DNA of 21,715 nt from Methanosarcinales archaeon (GTDB taxonomy: Archaea > Halobacteriota > Methanosarcinia > Methanosarcinales > Methanocomedenaceae): the NCBI GenBank assembly GCA_030666885.1, contig DAOUWY010000006.1, positions 1 through 21,715 on the forward strand. Reading direction: 5' to 3'. A model generated the notes under the pieces. The model saw nothing but the letters and a program-made list of their open reading frames with translations, ran no database searches and was not told where the DNA came from. Made by a program: the position numbers and the translations under genes. This document shows positions 1 through 5,420 of this stretch, piece by piece (position 1 is the first letter of the stretch; the number at the start of each line of letters is the position of its first letter).

Positions 1-758
1 GATATGGCAAAGAGGATGTTCATGAAAGTGGAAGGCTCCCGCAGTTCTTCGCGCAGCAGGAATTCGCCCTCTGCATACAGTACGGCGTCCTTTGTGAACA
101 GGTTGTGCCTGAGATTGTTTTGGAATGTGTCATCCGGATCAAAGAACTGCAGGTAAAATGGAACGCCTCCGGTTGCACCGTATATTTTCACCAGTTCATC
201 CTGGGATAACCCAGGGAAAAATTCGTGAATATGCCTGAACAGGATTGGCTGTACTTTTATCTGGCCTGTCCTTCTGCCATACAGCGGACTTGAATATGCG
301 AGTGTGCTTTTCTCCATCATGGACACGGAGGAACCGCACAGTATGAGGTGGAATGGTACGTCTTTTAGGATTTCATCGACTATCAACTGGAAGACTGAGG
401 GGATTGAATCGTCCTGCTGGACCAGGTAGGAAAATTCATCGATAATTATTACCAGTTTTTCCTTGCGGGTCCATTTTGTCTTTATGTAATTGAACATTTC
501 GTCAAATGTTTCCAGGCTGGGTTCGAAGTCCTCGAAAAAGTCTGCGGCTTTTTTCCTGAACCTGTGGAGGTTTGACATGGTGCCCCTTCTGTCTGCCAGG
601 AAATAGATGTGGGGCTTATCTTGCTGGAAATTGTGTATAAGTTCTGTTTTACCGACCCGGCGGCGGCCGTAGATGACTGTGAATGAGAAGGCTTTGCTCT
701 GGTAATCGCGGTTTAGGGAGGTGAGTTCTTCGGTGCGGTTGATGAATTTACGGAGCAT
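1..758 (-). CDS. Archaeal-type AAA ATPase, 3' end beyond the window
   Basis: Reading leftward from the ATG at 758, the frame stays open for 252 codons to the window edge, so the C-terminus is missing. The N-terminus reads MLRKFINRTEEL, the usual opening of the archaeal ATPase family (STAND-like P-loop NTPases, often followed by a DUF234-type domain). A Walker A is visible as GRRRVGKTEL near residues 31-40 and a Walker B as LVIIIDEFSYL near residue 102. GSSVSMME and YGRRTGQIKV further on are also typical of the family. These proteins are numerous in archaea, commonly lie in accessory regions, and rarely have a known function; a role in regulation, defence or mobile elements is only inference. 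There is no good Shine-Dalgarno, but a TATA-like box 28 bp upstream suggests a leaderless transcript. It is the outermost gene beyond repeat copy A. Confidence 0.88.
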   Translation of the reverse strand, partial: MLRKFINRTEELTSLNRDYQSKAFSFTVIYGRRRVGKTELIHNFQQDKPHIYFLADRRGTMSNLHRFRKKAADFFEDFEPSLETFDEMFNYIKTKWTRKEKLVIIIDEFSYLVQQDDSIPSVFQLIVDEILKDVPFHLILCGSSVSMMEKSTLAYSSPLYGRRTGQIKVQPILFRHIHEFFPGLSQDELVKIYGATGGVPFYLQFFDPDDTFQNNLRHNLFTKDAVLYAEGEFLLREELREPSTFMNILFAI

Positions 759-780
759 GTTTATTATGATTTGGTTTCGT

Positions 781-791
781 ATAATTATAAA
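781..791 (-). promoter_or_regulatory. TATA-like box of the AAA ATPase gene
   Basis: On the minus strand the bases read TTTATAATTAT, centred about 28 bp upstream of the ATG at 758. This is the normal distance from an archaeal TATA box to a transcription start that coincides with the start codon. Assignment is by sequence and spacing only. Confidence 0.45.
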
Positions 792-1068
792 GTTATCGGA
801 TGTTAATCATTATGATTTTAATCCGAATGTTGTTGGTGGGACAAAATGTGTGCCACTTATCTGTGATAATACTCTCCCTGCACACGCTTTGGCATTGTTG
901 TGCTACAAGTTCCCCCAAGGTGCAATAAAAGTAGTATGTTCATTTTGTTAGATTACATCGGTCACTTTTGGTCAATAGTGACCGATAGACTTGTACAAAA
1001 CTCCAAAGTTTGTGGCTCTGTGGAAATGGCTGCTGGATTAGCTGTTTAAATGAGCAGGAAGACCCATC

Positions 1069-1108
1069 ACCCATGTTAATACCCACCCTGCACCCGCTTC
1101 TGTACAGG
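1069..1108 (-). repeat. NifB-3'-end repeat, copy A
   Basis: Shares a 24-base core (1085-1108) and the preceding ACCCATG and ATAC..C bases with the 3' end of the NifB-like gene at 4491-4532. Read on the minus strand in the NifB frame it gives PVQKRVQGGY followed by a TAA stop, against PVQKRAQGEYFHG-stop in the intact gene. The similarity stops abruptly at 1108. It lies between the ATPase and the + strand hicBA pair. Confidence 0.75.
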
Positions 1109-1120
1109 AGGGGCGCAGGG
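1086..1120. repeat. GC-rich imperfect palindrome inside and beyond copy A
   Basis: CCCTGC (1086-1091) is the exact complement of GCAGGG (1115-1120). CCC (1093-1095) faces GGG (1111-1113), and the centre is the perfect palindrome CTGTACAG (1100-1107). The other repeat copies have only a weaker version of this centre and lack the outer right arm, so the hairpin is particular to copy A. It could be a hairpin or a recombination site; function is not known. Confidence 0.5.
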
Positions 1121-1318
1121 CTCTTCATCGTCACAGACAGCCGGATTAATCGAAAATCCCCTGCCAGCCCGCTCTGCTTACCACAAGGGCACCGGGGACG
1201 CTCAGCGGGGTCAGTGCAGGTGGGCAAAGCAGGGAAGTGAAGAGGTGTATGAAAACTGGAATCATCATGATAAAGCTTAAAGTAGGAGAAAAGTAATTGA
1301 TATTAAAGGATGTGCACC

Positions 1319-1555
1319 ATGAAAGAAATCATGTTTTTAATAGAAGATGACCCTGAAGGGGGTTATAACGCTCAGGCACTCGGGTATTCTATTTTTACTG
1401 AAGGCGAAACTATAGAAGAAATAAAAGAAAATATCATGGATGCATTAAGATGTCATTTTGATAACGCACAAGACATACCCAGATTGATCAGGCTTCATTT
1501 TGTCAGAGAGGAGATTTTGACGTATGCCCAGAATGCCGAGGGATGTATCGCATAA
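1319..1555 (+). CDS. hicB: HicB-family antitoxin-like protein
   Basis: Encodes 78 residues. The sequence KEIMFLIEDDPEGGYNAQALGYSIFTEGETIEEIKENIMDAL is a HicB-type partial RNase H fold; proteins of this exact shape are often misnamed 2-oxoisovalerate dehydrogenase in databases. It lacks an obvious C-terminal DNA-binding domain, so it probably acts by direct binding to the HicA toxin encoded next. I choose the ATG at 1319 rather than 1310 because AAAGGA (1305-1310) then sits 8 bases upstream, whereas it overlaps the earlier ATG. The gene overlaps the downstream hicA by 32 bases, as expected of a co-translated toxin-antitoxin pair. It is bracketed by repeat copies A and B. Confidence 0.85.
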   Translation: MKEIMFLIEDDPEGGYNAQALGYSIFTEGETIEEIKENIMDALRCHFDNAQDIPRLIRLHFVREEILTYAQNAEGCIA

Positions 1556-1778
1556 AAATTTATACACCGTCCTGGGCAAATATGGTTATACAATCTCACG
1601 CCAAACAGGAAGTCACATCCGATTAATGAGCAATTTTATGGGGCACAAGCATTCGATAACAATTCCAGCCCATAGTCCCATTAAGGTGGGAACACTGAAT
1701 AATATTTTAAAAGATATTGCAGCATATTTGAAAATAACAAAAGAAGACCTCGTTGAAAATTTGTTCTACAATAAATAA
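1524..1778 (+). CDS. hicA: HicA-family mRNA interferase toxin
   Basis: Encodes 84 residues of the HicA (double-stranded-RNA-binding-like) toxin family, which cleave mRNA. The family signature is clear: SHKNLYTVLGKYGYTISRQTGSHIRL, with the catalytic-type GSH at residues 29-31, then HSITIPAHSPIKVGTLNNILKDI, the usual conserved block before the C-terminal helix. GAGAGGAG (about 1506-1513) is placed about 10 bases ahead of the ATG at 1524, supporting this start; an in-frame ATG three codons later is possible. Nothing suggests inactivation. It is paired with, and overlaps, the HicB gene immediately upstream. It ends 81 bases before repeat copy B and is convergent with the second hicBA pair. Confidence 0.88.
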   Translation: MPRMPRDVSHKNLYTVLGKYGYTISRQTGSHIRLMSNFMGHKHSITIPAHSPIKVGTLNNILKDIAAYLKITKEDLVENLFYNK

Positions 1779-1859
1779 ATGCTATTTCCTGACCGGTGCT
1801 GTATTCTTGCATTTTCTGCTGTCCTGACCCGGTCTGAAGGAATCACACGGCTGGCTGCC

Positions 1860-1922
1860 ACCCTGCGCCAGCTTCTGTACAGGCGACCCGCACGGTTCAG
1901 CCCCAGGCACACCCACGGCATC
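1860..1922 (-). repeat. NifB-3'-end repeat, copy B (63 bp)
   Basis: Matches 4509-4571 inside the 3' end of the NifB-like gene over 63 bases with three differences. In the same minus-strand reading frame it encodes DAVGVPGAEPCGSPVQKLAQGG, so it includes conserved NifB residues (DAVG) and clearly derives from a nifB-type gene. To the left (1859 and below) the sequence diverges from the gene and the frame reads on without the native stop. It sits exactly between the two convergent hicBA pairs. Confidence 0.85.
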
Positions 1923-1943
1923 CTAGGCAATCAATAGTACCTA

Positions 1944-2165
1944 TTATAACAAACTTTCAAATTCTTCAACCGTAAGTCCTGCATCTTTTATCAAATGCCT
2001 CAATAGACCCGGTTTTAATTGTTTATGTTTGGGGACAGATAACGTAACCCTGGATCCTTCTTTTCTCAGGACAACATGACTTCCTACCTGCCTGTGCGGG
2101 GTCCAACCTGCCCTGGAAAAAGCCTTGATAGCCTTCATTCCGGAAATCACCGGAAGTTTGGACAT
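1944..2165 (-). CDS. hicA: HicA-family mRNA interferase toxin (second pair)
   Basis: A 73-residue HicA: MKAIKAFSRAGWTPHRQVGSHVVL with the GSH active-site motif at residues 28-30, then RVTLSVPKHKQLKPGLLRHLIKDAGLTVEEF, the standard family ending. The start ATG shares its A with the stop codon of hicB (TGATG at 2165), so the two are translationally coupled. It is only distantly similar to the + strand HicA of the first pair, so the two modules look independently acquired rather than a recent duplication. Its stop lies 22 bases from repeat copy B. Confidence 0.92.
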   Translation of the reverse strand: MSKLPVISGMKAIKAFSRAGWTPHRQVGSHVVLRKEGSRVTLSVPKHKQLKPGLLRHLIKDAGLTVEEFESLL

Positions 2166-2407
2166 CAGGCCACCACATCAACTACTCTGGATGAAGGGGT
2201 GGTCAAGTACGTCTTTAATTCATCCTCTGCCAGGGATTCTAGGCATGCCTGTATGGCCTCCTTGATATTTTCAAGTGCCTCATCCATTGTATCTCCCTGA
2301 GAAAAACAACCCGGCAAGCTTGGGCAGCTAACAACATAGCCGCCTACTTCTTCGTCTTCTTCCAGAACGACTTTAAAGTGCATGGTATACCCTATTGAAT
2401 TCTTCAT
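2165..2407 (-). CDS. hicB: HicB-family antitoxin (second pair)
   Basis: An 80-residue HicB antitoxin: FKVVLEEDEEVGGYVVSCPSLPGCFSQGDTMDEALENIKEAI is the classic HicB core (CPSLPGC...G.T..EAL.NIKEAI). It should neutralise the HicA encoded immediately downstream. The ATG at 2407 has AAGGAT about 7 bases upstream on the minus strand; the internal ATG at MHFKV (eight codons in) also has an AGGGT upstream and is an alternative start. No extra DNA-binding domain is seen after the core. Upstream, between this gene and the CARF regulator, lies repeat copy C. Confidence 0.92.
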   Translation of the reverse strand: MKNSIGYTMHFKVVLEEDEEVGGYVVSCPSLPGCFSQGDTMDEALENIKEAIQACLESLAEDELKTYLTTPSSRVVDVVA

Positions 2408-2464
2408 TTAAAATCCTTATGAGTTCCCAACCAAACTCGTTTATGAGAATAATACTGCCACCTC

Positions 2465-2505
2465 ACCCATGGAAATACTCACCCTGCACCAGCTTCTGCA
2501 CAGGC
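2465..2505 (-). repeat. NifB-3'-end repeat, copy C (41 bp)
   Basis: Matches 4493-4533 at the very end of the NifB-like gene over 41 bases with two differences. In the minus-strand NifB frame it reads PVQKLVQGEYFHG followed by a stop, so it includes the gene's native last codons and stop position. Similarity ends at 2505, just inside the point where copy B continues for another 38 bases. It separates the second hicBA pair from the CARF regulator gene. Confidence 0.85.
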
Positions 2506-2554
2506 TTCATCCAAAGCATCCAAAGAATTTGCCAGACGATGTTTTTCAAATACT

Positions 2555-3358
2555 TTAATCAGATTTCAAAGATGATACCATGCCAGTCAGAATTGCAAGG
2601 TATTTTCCTTCTCGTGTTAATCTTAATACTTTTTCCGGTCCTTGATGAGAGGGAGAAGTTTTTATATAAAGATTCTCCACTGGCTTTACAATATTTCGCC
2701 GTAACCTAGCGGTCCATTTGGTAATTTCACGTTTCCGACTAAAATTTTCCAGCGGCGGGTATTCAAAAGATTCAAATCCAGATACATTTTGTTCTTTTAA
2801 GGTTTTCAACAATTCTTCATATTTCATTGATCCATTTTCATATAATGCAATGATAGTCTTCAGAATTTGTTCAGAAGGTCTTTCGATATGAAACAGTGGT
2901 GGTGAATATCGATTTGCCATACCAATAGCAAGTCCATGTTCCCTAAATGCTTTATCTGGATCTTTTTCATGAACAGAATAGCTTTGAGCTGAAACATAAA
3001 TCAAACTTTTAATTTTATCACGATGGAACATAGAAGCTATAGTTGCAGCCGCCGCGGCTATCTTTCCAGAAGCAGACATGTTAACATAGACTATATTTTG
3101 TTCCTCAGATTCTTGGACAATTAACTTTGAAACATTCAATAAGACTGATTCAAATTCACGATTATTATCAAGATAAATTGATATCACTTTGGTTCCTTTA
3201 TCTACAAGGTCCTTTTTCACCATATTAGCAAAATTACAATTTTCTTTGTGATCGGTTCTAAAAAGTAAATATGCTTTATGAACCCTGAGCTCCTGCCCCA
3301 AATATGACGCTCTATCTCGCTCCCATCCAAGCGGAGTAATGAGTATAGTTTGATCCAT
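2555..3358 (-). CDS. DUF6293/HFX_2341-like CARF-winged-helix regulator
   Basis: Encodes 267 residues. Residues 1-155 look like a Rossmann-type CARF domain: MDQTILITPLGWERDR at the start, and the loop VYVNMSASGKIAAAAATIAS (about 91-109) where such domains bind ligand. Residues about 160-267 look like a winged helix (EQILKTIIALYENGSMKYEELLKTL, then a basic stretch and LRLTREGKYLAIL). This architecture is shared by HFX_2341/DUF6293 proteins and by Csa3-type CRISPR regulators; no CRISPR or cas gene is seen here. The ATG at 3358 has no Shine-Dalgarno but a TATA-like sequence (3384-3391) lies about 29 bp upstream, suggesting a leaderless mRNA. It is divergent from the membrane protein-exonuclease cluster, with an inverted repeat between them, and is more AT-rich than the flanking core genes. 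Confidence 0.75.
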   Translation of the reverse strand: MDQTILITPLGWERDRASYLGQELRVHKAYLLFRTDHKENCNFANMVKKDLVDKGTKVISIYLDNNREFESVLLNVSKLIVQESEEQNIVYVNMSASGKIAAAAATIASMFHRDKIKSLIYVSAQSYSVHEKDPDKAFREHGLAIGMANRYSPPLFHIERPSEQILKTIIALYENGSMKYEELLKTLKEQNVSGFESFEYPPLENFSRKREITKWTARLRRNIVKPVENLYIKTSPSHQGPEKVLRLTREGKYLAILTGMVSSLKSD

Positions 3359-3404
3359 ACTTCATCTGATTGCTTTCCAGATACTTATATATTTTTACTC
3401 TTTC

Positions 3405-3436
3405 AACTATTTCCACACTTTTTACGTGGAAAAGTT
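3405..3436. promoter_or_regulatory. Candidate operator: inverted repeat in divergent promoter
   Basis: Left arm AACTATTTCCAC (3405-3416) and right arm GTGGAAAAGTT (3426-3436) are complementary apart from one extra base, around a 9-base spacer. It lies in the 120-bp region between the CARF regulator (-) and the + strand cluster, between TATA-like sequences at 3384-3391 (CTTATATATT region) and 3436-3446. Such a position suits autoregulation by the neighbouring winged-helix protein; this is inferred from position and symmetry. Confidence 0.5.
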
Positions 3437-3478
3437 ATTATATTACAATCAACATTTACTAATGCAGAGAGAAATTCT

Positions 3479-3667
3479 ATGATTGTAACAATATTTTTGA
3501 TCTTGATAATATTGGGATTTATCACTTTAATGGTCCCACCTTTAGGTGCAGTCATTATGCAACTGTTGAGTATGCCACTAAAAATAGCATTTGCAGATAT
3601 AAGAATCACTGGCACACTATTTTCAGTTTTAATAATTTTCCTCGCTCTCGAAATAATTAACATTTGA
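3479..3667 (+). CDS. Small two-helix membrane protein, unknown
   Basis: Encodes 62 residues that are almost entirely hydrophobic: MIVTIFLILIILGFITLMV forms a first membrane segment (residues 2-20) and GTLFSVLIIFLALEIINI a second at the C-terminus, joined by a short loop with PLKIAFADIR. No family is recognised. The start is chosen at the ATG with a weak GAGAGA 7 bases upstream; an upstream in-frame ATG at 3350 would put the reading frame through the neighbouring promoter and is unlikely. The stop lies 16 bases before the exonuclease gene, so the two probably form one transcript. As a small membrane protein beside a nuclease and a CARF regulator it could be an effector or sensor, but that is guesswork. 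Confidence 0.5.
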   Translation: MIVTIFLILIILGFITLMVPPLGAVIMQLLSMPLKIAFADIRITGTLFSVLIIFLALEIINI

Positions 3668-3683
3668 ATAATGGTGATAAGTT

Positions 3684-4256
3684 ATGGTTCTAACATTTGA
3701 TATTGAAACAAAGAAATTAGCTTCTGAAGTTGGAGGCTGGAATAATATACATAAAATGGGTGTAGCATGTCTTGTTGTTCTAGATTCTAGAGATTCCATT
3801 TATCACGTATTTTCACCAGATGATGTTCCAGGAACTGAACCTCTTGATGGAGTTATAAACTTATTTGATAATGCTCTAGATGAAGATTGTGTCATAAATG
3901 GATACAATATATTAGACTTTGATTTTAAAGTACTTGAACATGAAATAGGAATAAAGAATTTGAGCCAAAAATATAAACGTATCATAGTTGACACTATGAA
4001 AAATATCGAAAAAAAATTGGGCTTTCGTGTTCCGCTTGCAATCCTTGCAGAATTAAATTTTAATGAGTTTAAATTAATGGATGCAAAGGATGCTCCAAAG
4101 GAATGGAAAAGAGGAAATTATCAGAAAGTAATCGACTATTGCAAAAAAGATGTTGACCTTGAATACAAACTATATACTAAAGGCAAGGAGGATGGAACAA
4201 TTCTTTGCAAAAGTAAATTTGATAATCAAATTAAGAAAATTAAAGTCGCGTGGTGA
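3684..4256 (+). CDS. DEDDy-type 3'-5' exonuclease (RNase H-like fold)
   Basis: Encodes 190 residues. The three exonuclease motifs are present: motif I FDIETK (D6, E8), motif II NGYNILDFDF (D80), and motif III YCKKD (Y152, D156), which places it in the DEDDy subclass related to DnaQ and RNase_H_2/YprB-type nucleases. These enzymes remove nucleotides from 3' ends of DNA or RNA with two metal ions. Length fits a stand-alone nuclease domain with no polymerase. GGTGAT (3673-3678) lies 5 bases before the ATG, matching the archaeal 16S rRNA end. It is the central gene of an AT-rich cluster with a small membrane protein upstream and a cysteine-rich mini-protein downstream, divergent from a CARF regulator. 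A nucleic-acid degrading defence or stress role is plausible but inferred. Confidence 0.82.
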   Translation: MVLTFDIETKKLASEVGGWNNIHKMGVACLVVLDSRDSIYHVFSPDDVPGTEPLDGVINLFDNALDEDCVINGYNILDFDFKVLEHEIGIKNLSQKYKRIIVDTMKNIEKKLGFRVPLAILAELNFNEFKLMDAKDAPKEWKRGNYQKVIDYCKKDVDLEYKLYTKGKEDGTILCKSKFDNQIKKIKVAW

Positions 4257-4261
4257 TTTGA

Positions 4262-4372
4262 TTGGGTGATACTCTAGACTATTTAGAAAGTATTTGTGAG
4301 GGTTGTGATTATTTCGATGTTTGTAAATGGGACTACAGTCCTGAAGAATGTCCACATTCAGACTTTGGTTAA
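4262..4372 (+). CDS. 36-residue cysteine-rich mini-protein, TTG start
   Basis: Begins MGDTLDYLESICEGC and continues with YFDVC, then EEC, ending in HSDFG. The four cysteines are spaced C-x2-C-x5-C-x8-C, able to bind one metal ion. The TTG at 4262 is preceded by GGTGAT (4252-4257) at 4-base spacing, the same strong ribosome binding site used by the exonuclease gene; the codon before the TTG is a stop in this frame, so the gene cannot start earlier. That binding site overlaps the exonuclease stop, so translation is likely coupled. A T-run follows the stop. The pattern resembles the 43-residue protein at 11101-11232. No family is recognised. Confidence 0.6.
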   Translation: MGDTLDYLESICEGCDYFDVCKWDYSPEECPHSDFG

Positions 4373-4394
4373 AAAAGCCAATGGATAGCTGTTA

Positions 4395-4401
4395 TTTTTT
4401 T
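4395..4401 (+). terminator. Oligo-T terminator after the exonuclease cluster
   Basis: Seven consecutive T residues 22 bases after the stop of the cysteine-rich mini-protein, with a run of six A residues (4371-4376) upstream able to pair. Archaeal RNA polymerase terminates at such T tracts. It lies in the convergent gap before the NifB-like gene. Confidence 0.5.
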
Positions 4402-4490
4402 AAAATATTATTAACTCGAGTTTTAATCCCACACAAACTCACAGTATACTCCATATAAATTTTAACGAAGCAGATATTTAACCAAACTAT

Positions 4491-5381
4491 CTACCCATGG
4501 AAATACTCACCCTGCGCCCGCTTCTGCACAGGCGACCCGCACGGTTCAGCCCCAGGCACACCCACAGCATCGGCCCGGCACTGCTGGCACAGCCTGAACT
4601 GCGGCAGGTACTTCCCAGCCAGTTCGCGTACATCCTTCAGGTCATCGCAGGTCGGCGGCTCAGAGTTCTCGAAATCGTATAAAGGTATCAGCGGGATAAT
4701 ATTCATAATAAAAGCCCCGTACTCAGCTCCCTTTTTAGCAATATCCTCAATCTCATCCTTATTAATATCAGGCAGCAGCACCGTATTGATCTTGACCACC
4801 AGCCCGGCCTCGGCAGCAGCCTTGATACCTTCCCACTGTTTTTCAAGCAAAAGTTCGGCAGCTTCCAGTCCCTTATAGGTCTTATCGTGATACCGTACCC
4901 ATTTGTAAATCTTAGCAGCAGTCCCGGGATTGACAGCGTTCACAGTCACAGTCACACTATTAACACCCACAGCCTTCAACTCATCTACCTTCTCGCTCAG
5001 CAGCAGCCCGTTAGATGCAATACATTCGATAAGGTCAGGGTACTTCTCATGTACCAGACGCAGGGTCTCAAAGGTAGCATCATTTGCCAGGGCCTCGGCA
5101 GGGCCTGCAATACCCACCACCTTCAGGTTATCCATCTCCTTTACATACTTATCCACCCGCTCCAGCGCCTCCCCTGGTGTCAGGATACCGCTGCTCACCC
5201 CGGGCCTGTGTTCGCATTTATCAATGGAGCGGATACAGTATCCGCACTGGATATTGCATTTTGGTGCCACAGGCAGGTGAATACGTGCGGTCTTGAAATG
5301 CATCTTTTCATTGTAACACGGATGTACACTTGTTAAGTGTGAGGATTTTGAGCCTATATCGCCCCAGCGTTCTTCTTTCAT
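4491..5381 (-). CDS. nifB: NifB-family radical SAM protein
   Basis: Encodes 296 residues, the length of archaeal stand-alone NifB without the NifX-like tail domain. NifB builds the 8Fe-9S-C precursor of the nitrogenase cofactor. Visible hallmarks are HPCYNEK at residues 20-26, the radical SAM motif CNIQCGYC (C42, C46, C49), RPGVSSG at 59-65, GPAEALAN near residue 94, and the C-terminal CQQCRADAVGVPG (C265, C268) typical of NifB. The usual YDC-NESRPG stretch is altered to IDKCEHRPG, so this may be a divergent NifB or a paralogue; no other nif genes are in view. The start follows gatB by 39 bases with GAGG upstream, so it may be the last gene of the gat cluster. Its last 41-79 bases are the source-like copy of the repeats found at 1069, 1860 and 2465. 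Confidence 0.8.
   Translation of the reverse strand: MKEERWGDIGSKSSHLTSVHPCYNEKMHFKTARIHLPVAPKCNIQCGYCIRSIDKCEHRPGVSSGILTPGEALERVDKYVKEMDNLKVVGIAGPAEALANDATFETLRLVHEKYPDLIECIASNGLLLSEKVDELKAVGVNSVTVTVNAVNPGTAAKIYKWVRYHDKTYKGLEAAELLLEKQWEGIKAAAEAGLVVKINTVLLPDINKDEIEDIAKKGAEYGAFIMNIIPLIPLYDFENSEPPTCDDLKDVRELAGKYLPQFRLCQQCRADAVGVPGAEPCGSPVQKRAQGEYFHG
4493..4571 (-). repeat. NifB-3'-end repeat, copy D (inside the intact gene)
   Basis: The last 79 bases of the NifB-like gene contain every part found in the other copies: 4493-4533 is shared with copy C, 4509-4571 with copy B, and the core 4509-4532 with all four. Being the only copy inside a complete gene, it is the likely ancestral site, with the others as attachment-like or duplicated fragments. 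Confidence 0.8.
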
Positions 5382-5420
5382 ATTTTGCAGCCTCGCATGT
5401 TCTTATAGAAATTATTTGAC

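Larger units (their letters stand above)
759..1318. other. 560-bp stretch without a convincing gene; holds repeat copy A
   Basis: Short open frames occur on both strands but none has a recognisable protein or a good ribosome binding site. The first part is AT-rich and carries the ATPase promoter. From about 1069 to 1235 the DNA becomes GC-rich and holds repeat copy A and an imperfect palindrome (1086-1120). On the minus strand, 1225-1120 weakly resembles a decayed NifB-like 3' end (Cys-rich, with SVPGA or PRCPCG-like words depending on frame), but this is too degraded to call a pseudogene with confidence. Confidence 0.5.

Noticed and set aside
940..1240. Overlapping open frames on both strands around repeat copy A
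   Set aside because: Neither has a ribosome binding site or a recognisable protein; they arise from the GC-rich repeat and its surroundings.
2395..2709. + strand open frame of 104 codons across repeat copy C and the end of the CARF gene
   Set aside because: It overlaps the coding strand of the regulator's C-terminus and the repeat; composition is not protein-like.
1069..4571. The four nifB-tail repeats as a CRISPR array
   Set aside because: Only four copies, 0.5-2 kb apart with genes between them, varying in length; there is no regular spacer size.
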